Part shown: positions 39,943 through 47,097 of the stretch, piece by piece
Numbering within the stretch: the first letter of the stretch is position 1
How the letters are laid out: each line of letters opens with the position of its first letter
NCBI RefSeq assembly: GCF_001695575.1
Contig: NZ_LUAX01000005.1
Location: 130,055 to 194,054 of the forward strand
Length of the DNA: 64,000 nucleotides
Reading direction: 5' to 3'
Source: Vibrio europaeus
Lineage (GTDB): Bacteria > Pseudomonadota > Gammaproteobacteria > Enterobacterales > Vibrionaceae
The notes under the pieces: model-generated
The model's input: only the letters and a program-made list of their open reading frames with translations
The model's database searches: none
What the model was told of the DNA's origin: nothing
Program-made: the position numbers and the translations under genes

Positions 39943-40632
39943 ATGCTAGTTGGAACACGGCTACGTTACGGTCAAGTGCAAGAGCTTCAAGCAATCGGTC
40001 GCTACCTGATGCTCAAAGAAGGCGAATTGGTGTCAATCGTTGCCAATGATAAAGCCGTGGAAGCGCCTCGCGGTTACGTCTTTGACATGCAAAGCGAGTT
40101 TACTTCAATACGTGTCACTAACCTGTCCAACATGGAAGAGATTGAGATTTTAACCTCAGACATTCCATTTACGGCAGGGGTGGACGGCTCACGCCTTGGC
40201 ATTATGGCAAACCTAGAAGTCAGTGACTTCACGGTAGGCTTTAAAGAGCGTCAGCCTGTTTCACTGCCTAGTGACCAAAAGGTAGTGGCTGAGCTTGCTA
40301 ATTTCCCTGCGGTCTTGCCTGTCAACGTTGAAAATCAGATTGCCTTACCAGAGGTGCAAAAGGTGCACGTTGTGCAGCAAAGCGAGCCAAATCTACGCTA
40401 TGTGCCACATGAGACCATGACCGCAACGGGTACGATTACGGGCAACGTTAACCGCAAGGAGTTAATCCTCAAAGCGGGTGACAGTAATCAGTCATCTATC
40501 TGGCTTGGTGGTGTGGCTGACCGTGGTTATGAAATGCGTGCGGGTGAGGGGTTTATTCTTTCCAATGGCGCACAGCTTGAGGTGCTGATTCCCTCAAACT
40601 GCAAGCTGTATGTCAGTGAGGTGACGGTATGA
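39943..40632 (+). CDS. Beta-rich phage structural protein (penton/spike-base candidate)
   Basis: 229 aa, no membrane helix, predicted mostly strands. Two similar halves (ca. 20-95 and 155-229) each have charged strand-turn patterns. It starts right after the previous stop and overlaps the spike-like gene by 4 bases. Position next to the spike gene suggests a vertex or penton protein; this is inference. Confidence 0.68.
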   Translation: MLVGTRLRYGQVQELQAIGRYLMLKEGELVSIVANDKAVEAPRGYVFDMQSEFTSIRVTNLSNMEEIEILTSDIPFTAGVDGSRLGIMANLEVSDFTVGFKERQPVSLPSDQKVVAELANFPAVLPVNVENQIALPEVQKVHVVQQSEPNLRYVPHETMTATGTITGNVNRKELILKAGDSNQSSIWLGGVADRGYEMRAGEGFILSNGAQLEVLIPSNCKLYVSEVTV

Positions 40633-41465
40633 GTTACATCATCCCACCACCGATAAAAATTGAGTTTCCAGAGCAAGTGGCGCTCAGTGATTCGATTGGT
40701 GGCAGTCGCACTGATGTCGCGGCGTCTGAGCTTGCGGTCAAGCTACTGGCTGACCAAATGCGCGCCCTTGGCATGACTAACTTGCTCATCAATCCACGCG
40801 GAAAAATCAACCAAGCTAACGAGTCTGACGGGGTGATTGCTGCCGATGATTATTTCTGTGATGGCTGGAAAGCGGGAGCCAATGGCGCGCAGGTGTATCG
40901 CCTCGCTGATGGCGGATTTGATTTGCGTAGCGGCTCTATTGTGCAGCTTATTCCCAATGACCTTGAAGCTTTGCGCCTTGTGCGTACCAATCTTGACGTA
41001 ATTTCAGGCTCGCCCGTGATGAAAGTCAACGGCGCGGCAGAAAAAGCGGTGGCGGGGGCAGGTGAATATATCGAGATTGAGGTGAGCGGAGATAACTCGA
41101 AATTTACGCGCTTGGTGGCGGCAGAGAGCACGACCAAACCTCTTTATCAACAAATGAGTGATGAACTTGCGCCCTGTGAGCAGTTTTACCGCCGAGAGCA
41201 GAGAAGCATTAGTGATTATGCCAACAACGGCAAGGTGTTATTTAGCTATGGCTTAAAGGGCGTTTCATTCCCGAGAATGACCAAAACGCCTGCTGTAGAG
41301 ATTGTTCGAGTAAATGCCTACAACATTGGTTCTGGCTTTGAAATTACAGATAAGTGCTCGGTTGTGGCTGTGTATCAAGAGTCGTTCTTGTTGAAAGTGT
41401 ATCACACGGCGGATTTGTGTTCGTCGTATGACTGGATTGAGTACATCGTGGATGCGAGGCCTTAA
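40629..41465 (+). CDS. Spike/receptor-binding protein candidate
   Basis: 278 aa. Residues ~50-80 hold NLLINPRGKINQ followed by DDYFCDGWKAG, a pattern common in carbohydrate-binding modules of phage tail-fibre and spike proteins. The C-terminal ~100 residues are beta-rich with several aromatic residues and Cys. In PM2 the spike P1 binds the host; here the equivalent position and motif suggest the same. Overlaps the previous stop (ATGA). Confidence 0.72.
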   Translation: MSYIIPPPIKIEFPEQVALSDSIGGSRTDVAASELAVKLLADQMRALGMTNLLINPRGKINQANESDGVIAADDYFCDGWKAGANGAQVYRLADGGFDLRSGSIVQLIPNDLEALRLVRTNLDVISGSPVMKVNGAAEKAVAGAGEYIEIEVSGDNSKFTRLVAAESTTKPLYQQMSDELAPCEQFYRREQRSISDYANNGKVLFSYGLKGVSFPRMTKTPAVEIVRVNAYNIGSGFEITDKCSVVAVYQESFLLKVYHTADLCSSYDWIEYIVDARP

Positions 41466-41636
41466 ATGAAATACGCCAACCCTGAAAAAAATCTAGTGAT
41501 TACCACAAACCCAAAGACAAACAAGGAAGTCTATATTCCGCGCGGTCACCGTCTCTGGGTTCAATGGGGCATTGACCAAGCCGAGCAACGTGGCGAAATC
41601 CAAGCGGCAGACCCATTACCAGAGTCGGAGGCGTAA
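41466..41636 (+). CDS. 56-aa phage protein, unknown
   Basis: ATG lies immediately after the spike stop. Peptide starts MKYANPEKNLVITTNPKTNK and ends acidic (LPESEA). No membrane helix. The next ribosome site (GGAGG) is within its 3' end. Short but conserved spacing and in-frame codon use support translation. Confidence 0.62.
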   Translation: MKYANPEKNLVITTNPKTNKEVYIPRGHRLWVQWGIDQAEQRGEIQAADPLPESEA

Positions 41637-41638
41637 TC

Positions 41639-42124
41639 ATGCGTCGCGCTCATCTTATTTTTACTCTAGCCATCGTAGGAGGACTATTACTCATGGCAAA
41701 CCAAGTCAGAGAGCCGCGTGGCTTTCGTAACAACAACCCACTCAACATTGACTACAACAAAGCCAATGATTGGGACGGTCAAATAGGCATTGAAAAGGGT
41801 GTGTCTAGTCCGCGTTTTGCTCGATTCTCATCAATGGAATACGGCGTTAGAGCGGCGGCAAAGCTGATTCAAAATTACATGAATCGCTACGGACTTCGCA
41901 CCGTCTACGGCATTGTTAGTCGTTGGGCGCCAAGTGTGGAAAACGACACGCACGCTTACGCTGAACACGTTGCGCATAAGCTAGGCGTTAGCCCTTATGA
42001 GCCTATCCAAGAGCTTGACATTCCAGAGCTGCTTTATCACATGATTAAGCACGAAAATGGCAAATATCTGGATATGGTCACCGTGACCAAAGGCGCACGA
42101 ATGGCGGGAGTATCGTTTGTATGA
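41639..42124 (+). CDS. Membrane-anchored lytic transglycosylase-like protein
   Basis: 161 aa. N-terminal signal anchor (HLIFTLAIVGGLLLMA) then a lysozyme-like domain with GFRNNNPLNIDY, a motif seen in phage cell-wall hydrolases, plus Arg/Tyr-rich helices (RYGLRTVYGIVSRWAPS). GGAGG 7 bases upstream. In PM2-like and PRD1-like phages such an enzyme opens peptidoglycan at entry or lysis. Coupled by ATGA to the holin-like gene. Confidence 0.82.
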   Translation: MRRAHLIFTLAIVGGLLLMANQVREPRGFRNNNPLNIDYNKANDWDGQIGIEKGVSSPRFARFSSMEYGVRAAAKLIQNYMNRYGLRTVYGIVSRWAPSVENDTHAYAEHVAHKLGVSPYEPIQELDIPELLYHMIKHENGKYLDMVTVTKGARMAGVSFV

Positions 42125-42525
42125 TTTCAGCCATTGTAGCGGGGTTCTCACTGGTGAAATCTTTCGTCCAGATGAGCACGGAAGAAAAGAAAGCCAAGAG
42201 CCTAGAAAAGCGTGAAGCGGTTCAGGCAAAGCGCGCCGAGAATCAGCAACGCGAAAACAATCTAGCGGCGGGTGAGGCGTCAATGGCAAGCCTAGACGCT
42301 ATCACACTCAAGCAAATAGGGTGGCTAGATGACTTTGTGATTATCTCTATCTGGACGGTGGTGTGGTCGTGCTTTATTCCCGCTTTGCAGCCCTATGCGG
42401 CGGCAGGGATTAAGAGCTTGGCGGGGATGCCTCAATGGTTTCAGTATGTGGTCGCGGCGTCGATTGTCTACACGCTAGGGTTTAAATCCTTGGTGTATCG
42501 CCTACTGGTTAAGCGGGGTATTTGA
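42121..42525 (+). CDS. Holin-like membrane protein
   Basis: 134 aa. A charged amphipathic N-terminal region (KKAKSLEKREAVQAKRAENQ) is followed by two or three membrane segments (FVIISIWTVVWSCFIPAL; WFQYVVAASIVYTLGF) and a basic C-terminus. Length and topology resemble holins/3TM phage proteins and it is overlapped by the transglycosylase gene. Role as pore former is inferred. Confidence 0.72.
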   Translation: MISAIVAGFSLVKSFVQMSTEEKKAKSLEKREAVQAKRAENQQRENNLAAGEASMASLDAITLKQIGWLDDFVIISIWTVVWSCFIPALQPYAAAGIKSLAGMPQWFQYVVAASIVYTLGFKSLVYRLLVKRGI

Positions 42526-42635
42526 TGGAAGTGATTCAAGCCCTTGGCTTAGATGGCAATACGCTTTTAATTTTGGTCGGTCTGTTCAAACTTCACACCC
42601 GAGTCACGATTTTAGAAACAAAAGGATCAGCATAA
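42525..42635 (+). CDS. 36-aa phage membrane peptide
   Basis: ATG overlaps the previous stop (TGATG). Peptide MEVIQALGLDGNTLLILVGL..., with one hydrophobic core and a charged end (LETKGSA). It overlaps the following gene by one base (TAATG). Very short; supported by tight coupling on both sides. Confidence 0.55.
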   Translation: MEVIQALGLDGNTLLILVGLFKLHTRVTILETKGSA

Positions 42636-42748
42636 TGGCAGCACGTAAAACAGGTTTAAAGGCTAATGGAACACTAAAGAAAGGCTACCGATTCAAGAAA
42701 GGTGGTGGGGTGGTCAAAGCTAAAGGTACAACCTCCAAACGTAAATAA
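42635..42748 (+). CDS. 37-aa highly basic phage peptide, candidate DNA-condensing protein
   Basis: Peptide MAARKTGLKANGTLKKGYRF... with 13 Lys/Arg of 37 and no acidic residue. Start overlaps previous stop by one base; ends just before a terminator. Such short Lys/Arg-Gly peptides act as core or DNA-condensing proteins in other DNA viruses. Function inferred from composition only. Confidence 0.6.
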   Translation: MAARKTGLKANGTLKKGYRFKKGGGVVKAKGTTSKRK

Positions 42749-42754
42749 ACAAAA

Positions 42755-42777
42755 AAACCGCTCTATAGCGGTTTTTC
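42755..42777. terminator. Terminator closing the phage late operon
   Basis: AACCGCT-CTAT-AGCGGTT with flanking A7 and T5, able to end both the late operon and the opposing accessory genes. Confidence 0.85.
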
Positions 42778-42809
42778 TTTATTTGGTTACCTAAGAAAGA
42801 GATGTTTAT

Positions 42810-43208
42810 CTACTTATTGCCATCTTGATCTTTTGAGGTGTTAGCGTTTGCCAATTGTATAGCTTTGGATCTAGCTAGTTCAAGTTCAAGCAACTCTTGC
42901 TCCAATTTTTGAATATCAGTGGGGTTTCGCCCCGCCTTTCTTGCCTTTTTAATTCGCTTTTCAGTAAATTTTATTGAGCGATCGAAAGGGTTTGTCAGCC
43001 TCATCTCGTCGAGGTTAGGCATGCCAAAAATGGTGAAGCAGTACTCAAATACTATAAAAAGTAGTCCAACTATAAGAGGAATCGCTACTGTAGCTATCTC
43101 AGCCGCGTCTTTCTCAAAGTAGTGGTTTGCTGCAAAAATTAATGCAGAGGATACCCCACCAATAGATAAACCTGCTTTTGGGGTTGAGGTCTTGGTTTTA
43201 TCAGTCAT
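42810..43208 (-). CDS. Accessory module gene 3: membrane protein with coiled coil
   Basis: 132 aa. One or two membrane segments (SIGGVSSALIFAANHYF; IATVAIPLIVGLLFIVFEYCF), then a basic helical coiled-coil part (SIKFTEKRIKKARKAGRNPTDIQKLEQELLELELARSK). The gene overlaps the upstream one by 8 bases. Base composition is more AT-rich than the phage late genes. Unknown function. Confidence 0.7.
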   Translation of the reverse strand: MTDKTKTSTPKAGLSIGGVSSALIFAANHYFEKDAAEIATVAIPLIVGLLFIVFEYCFTIFGMPNLDEMRLTNPFDRSIKFTEKRIKKARKAGRNPTDIQKLEQELLELELARSKAIQLANANTSKDQDGNK

Positions 43209-43452
43209 GACCTACAATCCTTTTAGCTTTCAAAAGGTTTTGAGCAAGGTCACTAGAGTTTGAAACTTTGATGGTTCGTGTTTCTACTTCACCATTTTCA
43301 TCTTCAATCTCTAGAGTTACTTCAGTAACTGGATGAAAATAAAGAACAAGAGCACGTCCTACTAGTTTTCCGACCGCAAAAAGCCACGGCACTGAAGCAA
43401 ACAAGCTTAGCGCAAATAAGATTTTTAGTATTGCAGCGTGCTCTATACCCAT
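43201..43452 (-). CDS. Accessory module gene 2: small membrane protein
   Basis: 83 aa. N-terminal hydrophobic segments (LKILFALSLFASVPWLFAV, GRALVLYF) and a C-terminal soluble strand region (VTLEIEDENGEVETRTIKV). Three bases after gene 1 and overlapping gene 3. No known family. Confidence 0.68.
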   Translation of the reverse strand: MGIEHAAILKILFALSLFASVPWLFAVGKLVGRALVLYFHPVTEVTLEIEDENGEVETRTIKVSNSSDLAQNLLKAKRIVGHD

Positions 43453-43455
43453 GAT

Positions 43456-44325
43456 TTATCCTAACTGACGAATCACTTCTTCTATAGTGTAGCGTGTGGA
43501 TGTTTGGTTATCTGCCTTAGTCTTCACGATTTTCTTCAATTGAACTAAGCAGGGTTTAGTTTTTGCGAACTCTTCATAGCCTTGATTTATACGGTTTCGA
43601 AAGGCTTCATCGTTCATTCGAACGGTTTCAATGTCACCATTTGGTAACTTGCACTTCCATCCCGTAGGGCCGTCAAAGTTTACCTGAGAAAAATAAATTG
43701 TCACTTGGTTTGTTTCTTCTTCAACTTCTTCAAGTGTTCTAGCGGCAATCGCTTTGTACGAGTTAACGTTGTCGCTCTCAATAACTTTTAACTCTTGGTC
43801 ATTTTCGTCTTTAAGTACGAACTTAGCGTTCTCTTTGCCAGCAATAGGGTTATTGATAATACGATCTAACTCTTTTCGAATATGAGGGTCTGTTACGATT
43901 TGTGCTACTTTCTCATCGCACTCTACAGACAAGCCATCTATTGTTTGCAGCTCAACAGTATTTTTCGTTTTTTTAACCCGAGTTGTTATCTTTTGGCTTT
44001 TTAGTTGCTCTATTACACCAAACACATTGCCACTAGCAAGGCTTCCCGCTGCCGCAGAAATTCCTAATACTTGAAGTACATCTGCCCCTGATTGATTTAA
44101 CCAAGTCACAAACTCTACAACGAAAGAGCCTTCTGTGTGAGCTTTGACTTCTACTTGAATGTTTGAGGATTCACCATTTAGGATTTTATCTGAACCACGA
44201 AGAGCTCTAGACATACTTAGGATTGATGTACCGAGCAACTCGGCATCTATAGTATGGTTTTCTGTATCTTTCATGTCATAAGACATCTTGAACACTTTTT
44301 TTCTGTTCTTTTGAGTGACTTGCAT
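43456..44325 (-). CDS. Accessory module gene 1: protein of unknown function, YDG-H-D family
   Basis: 289 aa. N-terminus (SYDMKDTENHTIDAELLGTSILSMSRAL ... then EVKAHTEGSFVVEF) is like a widespread prophage/mobile-element family with a pattern H-x-(M/I)-D...LNG...V-x-V-x-A-x-x-x-GSF; a hydrophobic middle (VLGISAAAGSLASGN) follows, and the C-terminal ~90 residues are strand-rich. The family's function is not known to me. AAGGA lies 7 bases upstream. Leads a three-gene unit with two membrane proteins. Confidence 0.72.
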   Translation of the reverse strand: MQVTQKNRKKVFKMSYDMKDTENHTIDAELLGTSILSMSRALRGSDKILNGESSNIQVEVKAHTEGSFVVEFVTWLNQSGADVLQVLGISAAAGSLASGNVFGVIEQLKSQKITTRVKKTKNTVELQTIDGLSVECDEKVAQIVTDPHIRKELDRIINNPIAGKENAKFVLKDENDQELKVIESDNVNSYKAIAARTLEEVEEETNQVTIYFSQVNFDGPTGWKCKLPNGDIETVRMNDEAFRNRINQGYEEFAKTKPCLVQLKKIVKTKADNQTSTRYTIEEVIRQLG

Positions 44326-44535
44326 TCTCTTTTCCTTGGAGGGGATAAATTGGGCTCAGTATCAAATTAGAAACACTTTTAAGCTATTATTCCATTAAAT
44401 TCATAAGGAAATGATAAGCAGATCATCGAATGGATTTTTGTGTAGTTGCACTTATCTAACTGCTCTCAACCTTTGTTGTGGTCAATTTGTGGAATTTGTT
44501 TTTTGTTTTTATTTTAATAACAAGTAGTTATGATG

Positions 44536-44566
44536 AAAAAAGAGGCTCATTGCTGAGCCTCTTTCC
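44536..44566 (-). terminator. ccoG terminator, overlapping attR
   Basis: Perfect 11-bp stem AAAGAGGCTCA-TTGC-TGAGCCTCTTT with six Ts following in the leftward direction, 24 bp past the ccoG stop. Integration left it intact on this side. Confidence 0.85.
44538..44558. repeat. attR: 21-bp direct repeat at prophage right end
   Basis: Identical to 30836-30856. It forms the left arm and loop of the ccoG terminator hairpin, so the phage recombines inside a terminator stem. Confidence 0.9.
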
Positions 44567-44587
44567 ATATCTGTGAGTAGAGCGCGC

Positions 44588-46006
44588 TTAGAGTTTCTTA
44601 ATAAAGCGGCTTTCTACCTCAATAGTGAAGTCTTCGCTATCGGACAGTATAAACTGAATTGTTGAAACTGAAGAGCTGAGATTGTCAGGATTGATGCCTA
44701 GACTCATTGGCAGGTTAAGGACTTCACCCGGTTCAACTTGAATGGTTTGTTTGCCATACCAAGAGACATCACTTAGGCCTTCAACACTGAGTTTGTACTC
44801 TTGGTCTTGTTGAGTTTTATTAATGATTTTCAGCGTGTAGGTATTCTCTACTTCACCTAAGCCATTGACTCTGAACAGTTGATTACGATCGCGAAGGACG
44901 CTCAAACCTGCCGGGTCGACACTGGCAACTTGAACAAAGAACAAGCCAATCATCACTAGCAGTACCGCGCCATAACCGAGCAGTTTTGGACGCGCGACCT
45001 TAGTATGCTTGCCAGAGAGGCGATGTTCCGTGGTGTAGCTAATCAGGCCTTTTTCATAGCCCATACGATCCATGGTTTTGTCACACGCATCAATACAAGC
45101 ACCACAGTTAATGCATTCATACTGTAGGCCATCACGGATATCGATACCGGTTGGGCAAACCTGAACACAAAGGTCACAGTCAATACAGTCACCTAAGCCT
45201 AGAGCCTTGTGATCGGCCTTGCGTGAGCGAGGGCCTCGCGTTTCGCCACGTTTGCTATCGTAGCCGACGATAAAGGTATCTTTATCAAACATGGCCGATT
45301 GGAAACGGGCATACGGGCACATGTGGATACACATAATTGAGCGCATCCATCCTGCATTGGCGTAGGTACAGCCAGCAAAGAACAGAACCCAGAATACCGG
45401 CCAGAACTCGGCATCAAAGGTGAAGAAGCCAACGACGAGGTCTTTAATTGGTACAAAGTATCCAGTAAAGGTAAAACCGGTAGCTAACGCAATGGCCCAC
45501 CAAGCTAGGTGTTTGAGCACTTTGCGCATAGCTAAGCTAGCAGTAATCTTATTTGTGTCTTGCTTGCGGCGTTTGTTGGCGCTGCCTTCTAGCTTTTCTT
45601 CGAACCAAATGTACATAAAGGTCCATACAGTCTGTGGGCATAAGTAACCACACCAAACGCGACCTAAGAAGGTGGTAAGGAAAAACAGGCCAAAAGCGGA
45701 GATCATAAACAGCAGCGCAAGCAGGGTTAGGTCTTGCGGGTAAAGTGTGGTGCCGAAAAAGTTAAACTGCTGATTACCAAAGTCGAGCAAAATAGCTTGG
45801 CGTTCACCATAAGGAATCCAAGGTATTAGTGCGAAAAAGACCAACAAGAACCAGCCACCATATCGACGTAGCTGCTGAAAGGTTCCTTTACTTTCTCGAA
45901 CATAGATTCGGTTACTGGGATTAAACCTGTCCCCTTTGTTTTTGTGGGTCTTAGGGTTAAAGGTCTTGGGAGTCACATCTTTGATATCGATTTTATCCTG
46001 ACTCAT
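44588..46006 (-). CDS. ccoG: Cytochrome c oxidase accessory protein CcoG (FixG/RdxA)
   Basis: 472 aa membrane Fe-S protein used in copper delivery/maturation of cbb3 oxidase. Membrane helices flank ferredoxin motifs CIDCDLCVQVCPTGIDI (about 268-284) and CINCGACIDACD (about 293). An N-terminal soluble stretch and a C-terminal immunoglobulin-like domain are as in the family. Usually with ccoHIS; here it is next to yihD, so it may be a second copy or simply relocated. Confidence 0.95.
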   Translation of the reverse strand: MSQDKIDIKDVTPKTFNPKTHKNKGDRFNPSNRIYVRESKGTFQQLRRYGGWFLLVFFALIPWIPYGERQAILLDFGNQQFNFFGTTLYPQDLTLLALLFMISAFGLFFLTTFLGRVWCGYLCPQTVWTFMYIWFEEKLEGSANKRRKQDTNKITASLAMRKVLKHLAWWAIALATGFTFTGYFVPIKDLVVGFFTFDAEFWPVFWVLFFAGCTYANAGWMRSIMCIHMCPYARFQSAMFDKDTFIVGYDSKRGETRGPRSRKADHKALGLGDCIDCDLCVQVCPTGIDIRDGLQYECINCGACIDACDKTMDRMGYEKGLISYTTEHRLSGKHTKVARPKLLGYGAVLLVMIGLFFVQVASVDPAGLSVLRDRNQLFRVNGLGEVENTYTLKIINKTQQDQEYKLSVEGLSDVSWYGKQTIQVEPGEVLNLPMSLGINPDNLSSSVSTIQFILSDSEDFTIEVESRFIKKL

Positions 46007-46230
46007 TGCGCTTCCTTCTTGAGCTAAACGGTGAGATTTCTATTGTTCTCACTCTATAAACCTAAACATTGCTATTTGATTATAATATTTTAGTAAATAC
46101 TTATGGACGGCGATTATATACGCAATAACACTTTCATTTCTTTAAGGCTATCAACCTTTAACAACAAAGATCAGTACAGTTCTATAAATAAATGACCTAA
46201 CAGTTTCTAACTTTGTAACCAAATGGATAT

Positions 46231-46255
46231 AAAAAAAGCGACTCAAGGTCGCCTC
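46231..46255 (-). terminator. Terminator of yihD
   Basis: GCGAC-CTTGA-GTCGC then seven T, read leftward, 18 bp past the yihD stop. Confidence 0.75.
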
Positions 46256-46272
46256 AATAAAATAGCTCGGTG

Positions 46273-46539
46273 TTAGTCAATCAGACCACGGGCACGCAGA
46301 ATCGCGGTTTTAAAGTCATCTTCTTGATCTTTCTTTAGACCGGGAATCATTTCATCTTTGCCACTGTTGCGCATTTTTAGGTGGTAAATAAGAACATCGT
46401 CTGTCAGATCTTCTAGCTTGCCTTCATAGCCCGCTTCTTGAGCGAGCTTAACGATCATCTGTAGCAAGTTAAGTTCCTGATCTTTTTGCCATTCAGGTTC
46501 AAGTAGCTCTAGTAGCTCCTCAATACGGTGACACTTCAT
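46273..46539 (-). CDS. yihD: YihD family protein
   Basis: 88 aa. Conserved YihD blocks [26 protein letters not shown] and [13 protein letters not shown]. Start at 46539 ([13 protein letters not shown]) with GGAG 7 bases upstream; an in-frame ATG at 46554 is not needed. Function unknown. In E. coli yihD lies directly upstream of srkA-dsbA, so the Vibrio arrangement yihD-ccoG-[prophage]-srkA-dsbA is the same block with insertions. Confidence 0.92.
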   Translation of the reverse strand: MKCHRIEELLELLEPEWQKDQELNLLQMIVKLAQEAGYEGKLEDLTDDVLIYHLKMRNSGKDEMIPGLKKDQEDDFKTAILRARGLID

Positions 46540-46606
46540 CGGCTTTCTCCACAATATTTATAATGATTTGCTGCTAAAGGTATCAAATAGATGAAATGAA
46601 GGTAAG

Positions 46607-46635
46607 AAAAAAGCGCAGTCAGCACTGCGCTTTTT
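46607..46635 (-). terminator. Terminator of the 55-aa basic ORF
   Basis: AAAAAGCGCAGT-CAGC-ACTGCGCTTTTT, strong in either direction; it is 3 bases past the stop of the leftward small ORF. Confidence 0.85.
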
Positions 46636-46637
46636 AA

Positions 46638-46805
46638 TTAGGCTGCCTTGATAACTTTAGCTGGAGCAGTTGCCATAACGGCGGTCTTCTCTACTAAAGT
46701 CATTGCTGGAGCTGATTTTTTTGCCACTGGAGCAGAAACGAATCCACTACGGCGGCGCATCGCACTACGATTTGTGTGCGAAAACCTGACTGTTGTTGGG
46801 CGCAT
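46638..46805 (-). CDS. Small basic Ala/Lys-rich ORF, unknown
   Basis: 55 aa from ATG 46805: begins MRPTTVRFSHTNRSAMRRRS and ends ATAPAKVIKAA. AGG lies about 9 bases upstream of the start and a strong terminator follows the stop by 2 bases, which argues for a real leftward gene. Internal starts at 46760 and 46703 are possible. Rich in Ala, Lys, Arg; no membrane helix. A rightward open frame over the same region is judged a shadow. Confidence 0.5.
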   Translation of the reverse strand: MRPTTVRFSHTNRSAMRRRSGFVSAPVAKKSAPAMTLVEKTAVMATAPAKVIKAA

Positions 46806-46926
46806 TCAGTTACCTAACTGTCAGGCATATCCATTGCCAATGTAATGGCCTAACTAATTATGAGTTTGCTTCATTGCTGAAGTTTGGCTCTTCTGGCTCA
46901 CGCCAATCCGAACAATTAATTAGGAA

Positions 46927-46950
46927 TATTGATATGCACGCATATCAATA
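46927..46950. promoter_or_regulatory. Perfect inverted repeat, candidate operator
   Basis: TATTGATATG and CATATCAATA (10 bp each) around CACG. It lies between the leftward small ORF and the rightward Spo0M-like gene, in an otherwise AT-rich gap with no gene (46806-47097). Binding protein unknown. Confidence 0.4.
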
Positions 46951-47097
46951 AATAGATTAGCATTATCAGTCGGATTGATCGATATCTAATCGATTGCGAT
47001 TCGCTACAATTATGTGAAGATGTCTGTAGTAGTGAGACAGTAAACCAGATTAGTATGAAAGTAAGTGAATGGTCTCATGTGTGCCAAGGAGGTGTTG

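Larger units (their letters stand above)
30836..44558. mobile_element. Integrated tailless (corticovirus/NO16-like) prophage, 13.7 kb
   Basis: Bounded by perfect 21-bp repeats, with integrase at the left end. Early genes (integrase, repressor, Cox-like, HUH Rep) resemble P2-type phages. The late region has no terminase, portal, head-protease or tail genes; it has an A32-like packaging ATPase, a ~297-aa candidate double-jelly-roll capsid protein, a spike-like protein, at least nine small membrane proteins, a transglycosylase and a holin-like protein. That set is typical of PM2-like membrane-containing viruses; non-tailed temperate Vibrio phages of about 10 kb (NO16 group) are known. All reading frames look intact, so the prophage may be functional. 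Confidence 0.85.

Noticed and set aside
30836..44558. P2-like tailed phage or filamentous phage
   Set aside because: No terminase, portal, tail or sheath genes; no pI/Zot or filamentous coat gene order. Only the early genes are P2-like.
46648..46845. Rightward open frame of 65 codons
   Set aside because: It is opposite a leftward ORF with ribosome site and terminator; no ribosome site of its own.
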